Shown in pieces: positions 47,205-58,785 of a DNA stretch of 64,000 nt. The position numbers and the translations under genes were made by a program. The stretch comes from Erwinia rhapontici (lineage in GTDB: Bacteria; Pseudomonadota; Gammaproteobacteria; Enterobacterales; Enterobacteriaceae): the NCBI RefSeq assembly GCF_012271765.1, contig NZ_VRKO01000011.1:1-64000 (forward strand). The letters run 5' to 3'. The stretch's first letter is position 1; each line of letters opens with the position of its first letter. The notes beneath the pieces were generated by a model. That model ran no database searches. It was not told the DNA's origin and was given only the letters and a program-made list of their open reading frames with translations.

Positions 47205-47712
47205 AATTGTTTCCCGGGCAAGTAAAGTGGGCATCCTGAAAGATCATTAACGGCAGAATTGGCGAGGATCTTTACAACTATATAGCGTTATCTTGCGGGT
47301 GGGGTTACGGGGGCGTTATCAATCTGTGAGGAAACAAGTAAAAAAGGCCGCTTTAGCAGCAGCCTTTTACTGAAACGACATCATTTTAAAAAGATTTACT
47401 AAAGTGACATCCGGCGTCATCTTCAGACTTCTTTATTTATTCACTTTCTCATCCGCCGCAGACAGGGTCGCTGAAAAAGGACTGCATGTAGAAATTTCCC
47501 TGGTGAGGCCGAAATTTTGCCTTGCCAAACTGGAAGGACAGCAGGATATTAGTATCGTCTGATTCACATCGCCGCCCATGACTCATACTTTAGGCATTTT
47601 TATCATTCCGGGATAGGGGGAAAAACACTCTTGAAATACCTGGGAATAAATGATAATTACGCGTGGTTAATATACAAGTTATCTTATTAATTGTTATTCG
47701 AATAATGAGAGC
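47205..47712. other. Intergenic region after the chemoreceptor
   Basis: 508 bp with no ORF I trust. It contains the hairpin at 47341-47370 and, near 47640-47700, AT-rich DNA that probably holds the promoter of the acetyltransferase gene. No repeat or operator was recognised. Confidence 0.5.
47341..47370. terminator. Stem-loop AAAAGGC...GCCTTTT
   Basis: AAAAGGC and GCCTTTT pair around CGCTTTAGCAGCA and are flanked by A and T runs, which resembles a bidirectional terminator. No gene is nearby to its left on the plus strand, so the transcript it ends is unclear. Confidence 0.45.
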
Positions 47713-48132
47713 ATGAGGCTAATGAAAATCACTGTAACTGATACGCCCGAAAATGCTGATGAAGCGTTTGTTATCAACAGCCTGTGGCAGCACAATGCAA
47801 AAATAACCCCCGTTGATATCCACCCCCTTTTTCTTACGTTACGCGACGAAAACCAGCAAATCTTTGCAGGCCTGGTCGCAAGAACCTGGTGGGGGGGGTT
47901 GGAAGTGCAGTATTTGTGGGTCAGCGATGCCTGCCGGGGTAAAGGTGTGGGGCGTGACCTGATGCTGGCAGCAGAACAAGAAGCAAAACAACGCGGCTGT
48001 CATATGGCCTATGTTGATACGTTCAATTTCCAGGCCGTCGGATTTTACGAGAAGTTAGGCTACTCCGCTTATGGCGAACTCGGCGATTATGCACATTTGC
48101 ATACGCGCCACTATCTGGCTAAGAAGATCTGA
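47713..48132 (+). CDS. GNAT-family N-acetyltransferase
   Basis: 139 residues with the acetyl-CoA motif V-S-DACRGKGVGRDLM (about 74-90) and the late motif DTFNFQAVGFYEKLGYSAYGEL typical of small-molecule GNAT enzymes. Start may be ATG 47713 or ATG 47722, the latter with GAGG five bases upstream. The acceptor is unknown. It is 20 bp before a LuxR-type regulator gene in the same direction, so the two and the permease after them are probably one operon. Confidence 0.85.
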   Translation: MRLMKITVTDTPENADEAFVINSLWQHNAKITPVDIHPLFLTLRDENQQIFAGLVARTWWGGLEVQYLWVSDACRGKGVGRDLMLAAEQEAKQRGCHMAYVDTFNFQAVGFYEKLGYSAYGELGDYAHLHTRHYLAKKI

Positions 48133-48152
48133 AATACACCTCAGGGGGAAAA

Positions 48153-48842
48153 ATGGAATCACCGGAAGATAAACCACGATCAAGCCTCAATGCTCTGATT
48201 GCCATGATGGAACACTTATCCGAACCCTGGGGTATCAAGGCCCCCGATTCAGAACACCTGTATATGAATAAAGCGGCGTACTTATATACCAATACGCCGA
48301 AAAACTTTGCGATTGAAGGCCGATTCGACAGTGATTTTCCTGCCGCATGGGCCGAATGTGAAGACGAGCTTATTGAGCACGATCGTCGCACTCAGGCGTG
48401 TAACGGACGGGTTGCCGTGATCGAAACTCACTACTGGTATGGGCAGAAAACCTTAACGCCCTATGTCTGTGAAAAAATCCCACTGTATGGAGAAAATGGG
48501 GATTTTATCGGTATTGCATGGAACGCTAAACTGCTCAACACCATGTCACCGCTGAAATATATCACTCAGCAAAAACCCGGGGTGCTGACAACCGAAGTCG
48601 ATAACGATGTGTTTACCCGTTCCGAACTGGATACGCTTTTTTTGATGCTGCAACGCTTATCTACGAAAGAAATAGCGCGGATTTATAATCTCAGCCATCG
48701 CACCGTAGAGAACCGGATTTATAACATCTATCAAAAAGCGGGGGTGCATACCCTGAGCCAGTTCGAAGAGTATTGCCGCCACGCAGGGTTGGACAATTTT
48801 ATACCGGACCGTCTGATTGAAAAGGGCATCCAGTTTATTTAA
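48153..48842 (+). CDS. LuxR-type regulator with PAS-like sensor
   Basis: 229 residues. The N-terminal 140 residues look PAS-like (SEPWGIKAPDSEHLYMNKAAYLYTNTPKNFAIEGRFDSDFP..., VCEKIPLYGENGDFIGIAWNAKLL). The C-terminal LuxR helix-turn-helix (about 152-210) is LDTLFLMLQRLSTKEIARIYNLSHRTVENRIYNIYQKAGV. It does not have an autoinducer-binding domain. Layout resembles regulators that sense a small cytoplasmic signal. It lies between an acetyltransferase and an NCS1 permease gene, 19 bp before the latter, so it may control their expression. Confidence 0.82.
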   Translation: MESPEDKPRSSLNALIAMMEHLSEPWGIKAPDSEHLYMNKAAYLYTNTPKNFAIEGRFDSDFPAAWAECEDELIEHDRRTQACNGRVAVIETHYWYGQKTLTPYVCEKIPLYGENGDFIGIAWNAKLLNTMSPLKYITQQKPGVLTTEVDNDVFTRSELDTLFLMLQRLSTKEIARIYNLSHRTVENRIYNIYQKAGVHTLSQFEEYCRHAGLDNFIPDRLIEKGIQFI

Positions 48843-48861
48843 TTTTTGCTAAGGAAACTCC

Positions 48862-50157
48862 GTGATTCGTATTGAAGACTACCCGTTAAGTCGCGTACCT
48901 GAAAATAAGCGCGTCTCATTTTTAAGCGTTGCCGTGGTCCATATGGGTATGCTTACCGCACTCGACCAATTTATGCTGGGGGCGGTACTGGGGGATTCGA
49001 TGAGTCTGGCCTCCGCTTTCCTGGCCATTCTGGCCGGCAGCGTGATCTTTGGCATCGTGACCTTCGGGCTGGGCTATGCCGGGATGAAAGAAGGCATATC
49101 CGGGAGCTTACTGGCGCGCTGGTGCGGTTTTGGTCGCATCGGTTCGGTGTTGATTGGCCTGGTCGTCGCCGTCAGCCTCCTCGGCTGGTTTGGCATTCAA
49201 AATGCCATCTTCGCCAAGTCGTTGAATTTTGCCCTCGGTGGCGCCCTGGGGTTCCCGCTGGCCGCCAGTCTTTCCGGCCTGCTGCTGACCGTGCTGGTGA
49301 CCTTCGGGTTTAAAGCGCTGCGCGTAACCGCCCGTATCGCCGTGCCGCTGTTTATTTGTCTGGTGGCGTTTATCTCCTTCCAGACGTTGTCCGGCCACAC
49401 TCTTCAGCAAATTATTGACCTGCCGCCCACCGGTAGCCCGCTGACCATCAGCGCGGCCATCACCATGGTGGTTGGCGGAGCGATTGTTGCCAGCCTGATG
49501 ACGCCGGATCTGACCCGTTATTCACGCTCATCCAGGCATGTGGCCGGCGTAACTCTGCTGACGATTATTGCCGGAGAGTTTATCGTGAACGGGTTGGCCA
49601 TTATGATTGCCCGCACGCTGCAAACGGCCGATGTCGTGACGATTATGTCGCAGGTAGCCGGCGGCGTCGGGTTACTGGTGGTGATTCTTTCCACACTGCG
49701 CGTGAACGATTTAAACCTCTACTCCTCTTCTCTCGGGGTGATTAACGCCGTCGAAGGTATCTCCGGTAAAAAGTTACAATACCGGAATACCACGCTGGTG
49801 ATTGGCGTGCTGGGCACCCTGCTCTCGGTGCTGGGTATCCTTGACCGCTTCGTTGACTTCCTCACCGTGCTGGGCGTGGTGTTCCCTCCGATCCTCGGCA
49901 TTATGCTGGTTGACTATCTGCTGCTGCGCACACACCGTGCCGCGCTGGATAAAAGCCGTGCAGAAGGAAAACTGCCTGGGGACAGCGAAACACCAACCAT
50001 TGGCTGGATAGCGATTATCGCGACGCTTGTCGGCAGTGTGATTGGCCTGATGACCGAGTGGGGTGTGCCAACGATTAACTCGCTGCTGGTGTCGTGCGTG
50101 ATTTATTACGTGTTATCGCTGGCGTTACGTGACCGGGCGGTGGTTCCGTCGCGTTAA
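48862..50157 (+). CDS. NCS1/CodB-type nucleobase permease
   Basis: 431 residues with about 12 helices, starting at GTG 48862 with AAGGA before it. The family features are a long first helix after MGMLTALDQFMLGAVLGDSMS, GLGYAGMKEGISGSLLARWCGFGRIGSVLIGLVVAVSLLGWFGIQNAIFA, and TPDLTRYSRSSRHVAGVTLL, where NCS1 carriers bind the base. NCS1 permeases take up cytosine, purines, allantoin, hydantoins or related vitamins with sodium or protons. No degradation gene is adjacent, so the substrate is open. Confidence 0.85.
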   Translation: MIRIEDYPLSRVPENKRVSFLSVAVVHMGMLTALDQFMLGAVLGDSMSLASAFLAILAGSVIFGIVTFGLGYAGMKEGISGSLLARWCGFGRIGSVLIGLVVAVSLLGWFGIQNAIFAKSLNFALGGALGFPLAASLSGLLLTVLVTFGFKALRVTARIAVPLFICLVAFISFQTLSGHTLQQIIDLPPTGSPLTISAAITMVVGGAIVASLMTPDLTRYSRSSRHVAGVTLLTIIAGEFIVNGLAIMIARTLQTADVVTIMSQVAGGVGLLVVILSTLRVNDLNLYSSSLGVINAVEGISGKKLQYRNTTLVIGVLGTLLSVLGILDRFVDFLTVLGVVFPPILGIMLVDYLLLRTHRAALDKSRAEGKLPGDSETPTIGWIAIIATLVGSVIGLMTEWGVPTINSLLVSCVIYYVLSLALRDRAVVPSR

Positions 50158-50173
50158 GAAACCCTTAAAAAAT

Positions 50174-50201
50174 CGGGCAGAGCACGCTTCGCCTCTGCCC
50201 G
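50174..50201 (-). terminator. Intrinsic terminator of the FepE/Wzz gene
   Basis: CGGGCAGAG and CTCTGCCCG pair perfectly (9 bp). Read leftwards the stem is followed by ATTTTTT (complement of 50167-50173), so it terminates the gene ending at 50223 and may also act on the permease transcript. Confidence 0.85.
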
Positions 50202-50222
50202 GTTGGACACACCATTCAAGCG

Positions 50223-51350
50223 CTATGATAACCTGTCCGTTGTCAGACGATGCTGCTTAATCGCTGTATTTAACAGCACATAGCCACAGCCCGCAATCAA
50301 GCCCGCCAGAGCAGATAACAGGACAATCAGCGAGCGTTTTGGTGCATCACGTTGAAGCGGCACCATGGGAGCGCGCATATATTTAAATGGCTGGAAAATC
50401 AGCTTGTCGATGTTCAGCTCATTGATTTTTTCAATATACAGATGACGATTCTGCAAATCAGCATTCAGCACGGTCGGGGTCTTAAGAGACTCGACGATTT
50501 TCAGCTTACGATCGAGGCCATCTGCCCCCAGCGTCACCGGAAAATCCGGGTCATCCTGATTGGATGAACCATGGCTCCATGACGGTTTCTGCAACCCGGC
50601 AGCCTTGGCGATTTCAAGGGCATATTGCAGGCGTTCGAGATTGATACGATAGGCCGTTTCCGCGCGCGCGCTGTCGAAATTATATTTCCCAATGGCCTGG
50701 CTTTTACGCATTTCAACCTGATAGCGAAGACGATGATATACATCATCTTCAACCACGGTTGTCACATAGTTAATATAGCCCTGCAGCAGGTCACGCGCGA
50801 CAACCGGATTTTCAGCACTAAAGGTCACATCGTAGTAAAGATATTCTTTCTGATTCGCGGCTTTATCCTGCAAAGAGCTGCGCGATGAAATATTCCCCTG
50901 CAGAATAGCATTGATTAAGCGATGACGCATTTCCGGCGTATTCGCTTTATTTTTAGAGAGTTGTTTAAAATAATCGGTACTGACCAGATATTTTTCACGC
51001 AGATTATAGGCGTCAAAATTACGCATAAATTCGGATAACAAAGAACCCGGCGAGATATCCGACTGAATATCCAGCACCTCCAGCGCGGCGAGCATCTTAT
51101 CCATGCCTTGCAGCTGCGTCGCTTGCGGTATGATCAGCTCCGCTGAACTGGTCCAGCGCTGCGGCAACAGGTAGCTCACCGCCACGCCACCTGACATGGC
51201 AATAACGCAAAAGAACATAATGGTGAATTTACTTCTCACCAGAATACTCAGTAGTTCAATTAAATTTATTTCATCATCGGAATGATCCGGTTGAGACAAT
51301 CCGCCGACGTGCGCAGAACGCACAGGGTCTATTATTCTGGGGGGATTCAT
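50223..51350 (-). CDS. fepE: Chain length determinant protein, FepE/Wzz family
   Basis: 375 residues from ATG 51350 (AGGAG upstream). Two membrane helices (about 40-62 and 340-362) bracket a large periplasmic coiled-coil domain, the Wzz layout. N-terminal DDEINLIELLSILVRSKFTIMFF, the block DDPDFPVTLGADGLDRKLKIVESLK and IFQPFKYMRAPMVPLQRDAPKRSLIVLLSALAGLIAGCGYVLL follow E. coli FepE more closely than WzzB. FepE sets very long O-antigen chains in Salmonella. It stands alone between a permease and a LacI-type gene, with good terminators on both sides. Confidence 0.85.
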   Translation of the reverse strand: MNPPRIIDPVRSAHVGGLSQPDHSDDEINLIELLSILVRSKFTIMFFCVIAMSGGVAVSYLLPQRWTSSAELIIPQATQLQGMDKMLAALEVLDIQSDISPGSLLSEFMRNFDAYNLREKYLVSTDYFKQLSKNKANTPEMRHRLINAILQGNISSRSSLQDKAANQKEYLYYDVTFSAENPVVARDLLQGYINYVTTVVEDDVYHRLRYQVEMRKSQAIGKYNFDSARAETAYRINLERLQYALEIAKAAGLQKPSWSHGSSNQDDPDFPVTLGADGLDRKLKIVESLKTPTVLNADLQNRHLYIEKINELNIDKLIFQPFKYMRAPMVPLQRDAPKRSLIVLLSALAGLIAGCGYVLLNTAIKQHRLTTDRLS

Positions 51351-51529
51351 GGCATAACTCCTGTAGCGCCAGTAAGGTAGGAATATTCTCAACACAGTCC
51401 AGTGCAGTATTTAGCGATAAGATAATACTTATAAAAACGATAATTAAATCATCGTTACTTAACAATGTTTTCTTAACAATATTGGCTTAGATAAAATCGC
51501 TCTGAATAATAGCGCAAATGGGCGCCAAA

Positions 51530-51555
51530 AAAAATCAGTAAAATTACTGATTTTT
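51530..51555 (-). terminator. Terminator of the AscG-like gene
   Basis: AAAAATCAGTA and TACTGATTTTT form a perfect 11-bp inverted repeat around AAAT with T-runs on both strands, 33 bp after the stop at 51588. Confidence 0.85.
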
Positions 51556-51587
51556 TTCGGGCCAATCATTCTGCAACAACTGAAACG

Positions 51588-52613
51588 TCAGGTTCGCCCC
51601 AGATAAGGCCCCGCCACCACTGATTCACGCACGATAAGCTGGCCGTTAAATGCCGGTAACGGCTCACCGGGCTGCCCATCGAGCATCAGTACCAACTTTT
51701 CCAGCGTATGCCGGATCATCTCTCCAACGGGGACATGAACCGTGGTGAGCGGTGGAACAAAAAACGATGCCATCGGAATATCATCGAAGCTCAGCAGAGA
51801 CACATCCTGCGGAATGCGTTTTCCCGCGGCAGACAGCGCCCGGGCAGCACCGATGGCCATATCATCGTTACTCGCAACCAGCGCGGTAAACTCAGCGCCG
51901 CGCGCCAGCAGCTCCAGACCGGCTTCATAGCCGCTCTGGAGCGACCAGCTGCCCTGTGCCACCCGCTGCGGGTTAAAGGCGATATGGTGCGCCTGAAGCG
52001 CTTCACGGTAACCTTTCAAGCGGCTGATGCCCGTAGGCGAACCGTCGGATCCCGAAATAAAGGCAATATCACGGTGCCCCTGAGAAACCAGATAATTAAC
52101 GGCGTCCAGGGTGTTCTGTTCATGGGCGGCAAAGACGCAGTGCTGAGGATGTTTTTCCAGCTGGCGGTTCACCACAATAATCGGCTTGCGGGTTTGCTCA
52201 ATAATCTCATCCAGTTCGGCGGTATTGAGGAAACGGGGATAGATGATGATCGCATCGCAGCGCAGATCCAGCAGGAACTCAATGGCCTGGCGCTCCTGAC
52301 GGGCATCATGCTTACCGTCGGCCAGTAACAGCTGGCGGCCATGCTGCTCGGTTAACGTTGCCGCCTGGAATAACAGCTCACTAAAATAAGGACCGTTATA
52401 TAAGGTATTGGTGACCACCAGCCCGATATTTTGTGATTTATTGGTCGCCAGATTACGTGCCAGCAAATTAGGCCGATAGCCAGTTTCTTCAATCGCTTTA
52501 AATACCCGATCCTGCGTGGTTTTACTGACGTAACTATTTCCTGCCAGCACCCGTGAAACCGTGGCTTTTGAAACACCGGCTTTTTTTGCGACATCCAGCA
52601 TGGTAATCATCAT
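51588..52613 (-). CDS. ascG: AscG-like LacI-family repressor of beta-glucoside genes
   Basis: 341 residues. The helix-turn-helix (about 4-30, MLDVAKKAGVSKATVSRVLAGNSYVSKTTQDRVFKAIEETGYRPNLLARNLA) and the effector domain (LGL-type VVTNTLYNGPYFSELLF, GRQLLLADGKHDARQERQAIEFLLDLRCDAIIIYPRFL, EFTALVASNDDMAIGAARAL) follow E. coli AscG throughout. It is divergent from a cellobiose-family PTS and two phospho-glucosidases, with an AscG-type operator between. ATG at 52613 or 52610. Confidence 0.9.
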   Translation of the reverse strand: MMITMLDVAKKAGVSKATVSRVLAGNSYVSKTTQDRVFKAIEETGYRPNLLARNLATNKSQNIGLVVTNTLYNGPYFSELLFQAATLTEQHGRQLLLADGKHDARQERQAIEFLLDLRCDAIIIYPRFLNTAELDEIIEQTRKPIIVVNRQLEKHPQHCVFAAHEQNTLDAVNYLVSQGHRDIAFISGSDGSPTGISRLKGYREALQAHHIAFNPQRVAQGSWSLQSGYEAGLELLARGAEFTALVASNDDMAIGAARALSAAGKRIPQDVSLLSFDDIPMASFFVPPLTTVHVPVGEMIRHTLEKLVLMLDGQPGEPLPAFNGQLIVRESVVAGPYLGRT

Positions 52614-52949
52614 GGTTTCCTGAAAGCTAAGTTCTGCTTGTTATAATAACCTGTTTTATCGTGCGCCCATACCTAATATGATAACACAATGAAATTATTA
52701 GCTTTAGTGTCTGTTAGTGACGTTTTCATCTCACCTGTCAGTTGCCTCTTTCTACGGAAAAAAACCGTTTAAACCTGCCTGCAACGTTATTAGCGATATA
52801 TCCATTACCCGCACAACTTTGCTGTTTCACCTGCTTTGTCTCTGACCGATGCGATCCCGCTCACAGAACAAATTATTGAATATGAAACCGGTTGCAGAAA
52901 CAGGTCAGTTTCAGCTATCTATTAAAGAAACCTAGACCGGAGAACAACC
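52614..52949. other. Divergent regulatory region of the cellobiose-type operon
   Basis: 336 bp without a gene, AT-rich. It contains a strong AscG-type operator (52883-52896). A poorer partial match (AAACCGTTTA near 52762-52771) might be a second site for looping. No clear CRP site was recognised. Confidence 0.55.
52883..52896 (+). promoter_or_regulatory. AscG-type operator
   Basis: TGAAACCGGTTGCA matches 13 of 14 positions of the AscG palindrome TGAAACCGGTTTCA reported in E. coli. It is 54 bp before the IIB start, suiting repression of the rightward operon. Confidence 0.7.
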
Positions 52950-53273
52950 ATGAATAAAATCTTACTCTGTTGTGCCGCAGGTATGTCCACCAGCATGGTG
53001 GTGCAGCGTATGGAAAAAGCCGCTAAAGAAAAAAATATTGCCGTGGAGATTAATGCGGTTGGGCTGGACGAGTTTGTTGAGCAGATCGCCGATTACGACT
53101 GCTGCCTGCTCGGCCCGCAAATCAAATACAAGCTGGTGGATTTCAAGCCGCTGGCCGATGAACTCAACAAGCCGATCGCCGTGATCAACACCATGGATTA
53201 CGGCATGATGAACGGCGAAAAAATCCTCGCAGACGCCCTCTTGATGATCCAGAACGGCGGGGCCGCCAAATGA
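52950..53273 (+). CDS. PTS cellobiose-family enzyme IIB
   Basis: 107 residues starting MNKILLCCAAGMSTSMVVQRM. The phosphocysteine is C8 in the loop C-AAGMSTS, as in lactose/N,N'-diacetylchitobiose-type IIB proteins (ChbB/CelA). It transfers phosphate from the IIA encoded two genes later to the sugar bound by IIC. First gene of the operon, overlapping the IIC gene by 4 bp. Confidence 0.92.
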   Translation: MNKILLCCAAGMSTSMVVQRMEKAAKEKNIAVEINAVGLDEFVEQIADYDCCLLGPQIKYKLVDFKPLADELNKPIAVINTMDYGMMNGEKILADALLMIQNGGAAK

Positions 53274-54589
53274 GTCGCTTCAGCGAGTCCCTGTTCGGCG
53301 TGATCGAGAATCGCATCAGCCCGATCGCGGCCAGGCTCTCCAGCCAGCGCCACGTGGTGGCGATCAAAGATGGCTTTATCTCGTCGATGCCGTTCCTGAT
53401 TGTGGGTTCGTTCATGCTGTTGTTCGCTCATCCACCGTTCGGTGCCGACAGCCAGTGGGCTTTTGCTCAGTGGTGGCTGGGCATGGTGGAGCGTCATTCA
53501 GCGCAAATCATGATGCCCTACAATATGACGATGGGCATTATGGCGGTCTATATCGCCGCCGCCATCTCCTATAACCTCGCCATCAGCTATAAGATGAACG
53601 GTTTTATGGCCGCCTGTCTGTCGCTAATGTCGTTTCTGCTGGTCGCCGCGCCGCAGGGCAATGGCGCACTTCCTGTGGGTTCGCTGGGGGGAGAAGGGAT
53701 CTTTACGGCGATTATCGTCAGCCTCTACTCCACTGAGCTGATGCACTTCCTGCAAAAACACCATATCGGCTTTAAGCTGCCAGAGCAGGTTCCGCCGAAA
53801 ATTCGCCAGTCGTTCGATCTGCTGATCCCGATCCTTGCCATCTTCCTGACACTGTTCCCCCTCAGTCTGCTGGTACAGGATCAGTTCGGTATGCTGCTGC
53901 CGCAGGCGATTATGGCGATCTTCAAACCCATTATCTCCGCGTCTGACTCACTGCCAGCGGTACTGATTGCCGTGCTGCTGTGCCATCTGTTGTGGTTTGC
54001 CGGTATCCACGGTGCGGTGATCGTCGGTGGGATTTTGCAGGCCTTCTGGCTGACCAACCTCGGCATTAACCAGCAGGAATTAAACGCAGGCCAGCCGATC
54101 ACGCAAATCTTTATTGAGCCATTCTGGCAGTTCTTTATCGTGGTGGGCGGTTCCGGTTCCACCATGGGCCTGGTGTTCCTCTATCTGCGGAGCCGTTCGG
54201 CACACCTGCGCTCCATCGGCAAGCTGGGTCTGGTGCCGAGTATGTTCAATATCAATGAGCCGATTATCTTCGGTTCCCCGGTGGTGATGAACCCGCTGCT
54301 GTTTATCCCGTTTATTACCGCACCGCTGGTCAATGCCATTATTGCCTGGGTGGCCACGCGTACTGACCTGGTGAACCACGTGGTTTCGCTGGCCCCCTGG
54401 ACCACACCCGGCCCGATTGGTGCCGCCTGGTCAACGGGCTGGGACTTCCGCGCCGTGATTCTGGTGGGCGTGCTGATTGTGGTATCAACGCTGATTTACT
54501 ATCCCTTCTTCAAAATGTATGAGCGCGAGCTGTTGAAGCAGGAGAAGCCAACCCCGTCGGATACTGAACTGAAAGCCGTGGAGAACTGA
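53270..54589 (+). CDS. PTS cellobiose-family permease IIC
   Basis: 439 residues, about ten helices. Family blocks are RHVVAIKDGFISSMPFLIVGSFMLLFAHPPFG, LLWFAGIHGAVIVGGILQAFW, GSGSTMGLVFLYL and the substrate-site motif FNINEPIIFGSPVVMNPLLFIPFI. It should import cellobiose or a related beta-glucoside and have it phosphorylated by the IIB upstream. The downstream glucosidases point to beta-glucosides rather than chitobiose. Overlaps IIB by 4 bp; 2 bp before the IIA gene. Confidence 0.93.
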   Translation: MSRFSESLFGVIENRISPIAARLSSQRHVVAIKDGFISSMPFLIVGSFMLLFAHPPFGADSQWAFAQWWLGMVERHSAQIMMPYNMTMGIMAVYIAAAISYNLAISYKMNGFMAACLSLMSFLLVAAPQGNGALPVGSLGGEGIFTAIIVSLYSTELMHFLQKHHIGFKLPEQVPPKIRQSFDLLIPILAIFLTLFPLSLLVQDQFGMLLPQAIMAIFKPIISASDSLPAVLIAVLLCHLLWFAGIHGAVIVGGILQAFWLTNLGINQQELNAGQPITQIFIEPFWQFFIVVGGSGSTMGLVFLYLRSRSAHLRSIGKLGLVPSMFNINEPIIFGSPVVMNPLLFIPFITAPLVNAIIAWVATRTDLVNHVVSLAPWTTPGPIGAAWSTGWDFRAVILVGVLIVVSTLIYYPFFKMYERELLKQEKPTPSDTELKAVEN

Positions 54590-54591
54590 TC

Positions 54592-54915
54592 ATGGATATG
54601 GAAACCACCGTAATGGAACTCATCATTCACGCCGGCGAAGCCCGCTCCTGCTCAATGCAGGCGCTGCGTGCAGCACGGACTTATGACTGGCAGGAAGCGG
54701 ACGCACAGCTGACGGCCGCGACAGCCGCTGCCAGAGCCGCGCATAAGATCCAGACGGCGCTGATTGGTGCTGATGAAGGGGTCGGCAAGGTGCCGGTGAA
54801 CCTGATTCTGGTCCATGCGCAGGATCACCTGATGAACGCCATGCTGTGCCGTGAGCTAGCGGAAGAGATCATCATCCTGCATCGTGAAGTGCAGGCGTTG
54901 AAACAGGCCAAATAA
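54592..54915 (+). CDS. PTS lactose/cellobiose-family enzyme IIA
   Basis: 107 residues, all helical, forming a trimeric three-helix bundle in relatives. The phosphorylated histidine is H75 in VHAQDHLMNAM, the signature of the family (ChbA/LacF/CelC). Upstream text VMELIIHAGEARSCSMQALRAAR matches the first helix. It starts 2 bp after the IIC stop. Directly after its stop the DNA changes to a palindrome and a long tandem array. Confidence 0.92.
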   Translation: MDMETTVMELIIHAGEARSCSMQALRAARTYDWQEADAQLTAATAAARAAHKIQTALIGADEGVGKVPVNLILVHAQDHLMNAMLCRELAEEIIILHREVQALKQAK

Positions 54916-56931
<2,016 letters not shown>

Positions 56932-56961
56932 ATCCCGGCATCAATCGTTGGGGATTTGTAG

Positions 56962-56981
56962 GGGCGAGGCACGCCTCGCCC
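56962..56981. repeat. REP-like palindrome between the two GH1 genes
   Basis: GGGCGAGGCACGCCTCGCCC, preceded by GTAG, differs from the left array palindrome at one central position. It lies in the 92-bp gap between the two glucosidase genes. Confidence 0.8.
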
Positions 56982-57002
56982 ACATTATTAAGACGTTGTT
57001 AA

Positions 57003-58466
<1,464 letters not shown>

Positions 58467-58491
58467 CGTGTTGCGGTGATGTGGTGTCACA

Positions 58492-58596
58492 GGACCACAA
58501 AGGGCAGAACGCCGGGACGCCGTAAATCCATCCCTGGAGGCTCCAGCCGCCGCATCCATGCGGCGGAGGCCCGGCTAACCTGTCCCTTTGTGGTCC
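58492..58596. repeat. Palindromic intergenic element A
   Basis: GGACCACAAAGGG (58492-58504) pairs perfectly with CCCTTTGTGGTCC (58584-58596); inside, CCGCCGCAT (58547-58555) pairs with ATGCGGCGG (58558-58566). It shares the core ACGCCGTAAAyCCATCCCTGG with element B. Confidence 0.8.
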
Positions 58597-58654
58597 CTGT
58601 CTGACAACATCGTCGCTGTTGAAAAAAGTCACAGCAACACCGTGCTAAATGGCA

Positions 58655-58756
58655 ATCGGGGCTATCCGGGTTAGCGGACCGTTGAGCGCAGGGATGCGCG
58701 AACACGAGCCCCCAGGGATGGGTTTACGGCGTGTCCGCGTTTCGGATAGCCCTGAT
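58655..58756. repeat. Palindromic intergenic element B (inverted relative of A)
   Basis: ATCGGGGCTATCCG (58655-58668) pairs with CGGATAGCCCTGAT (58743-58756), one mismatch. On the minus strand it reads ACGCCGTAAAcCCATCCCTGG followed by GGGCTC and GCATCC, the same core as element A. Confidence 0.8.
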
Positions 58757-58785
58757 AGGCCGAATGACGGTTTATCAGCGATAAA

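Larger units (their letters stand above)
58467..58785. other. Intergenic region with two palindromic elements
   Basis: 319 bp between the convergent bglA and RpiR-type genes. It contains two related palindromic elements in opposite orientation and little else. No gene or promoter is expected here, as both neighbours end here; the elements may act as terminators for both. Confidence 0.7.
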
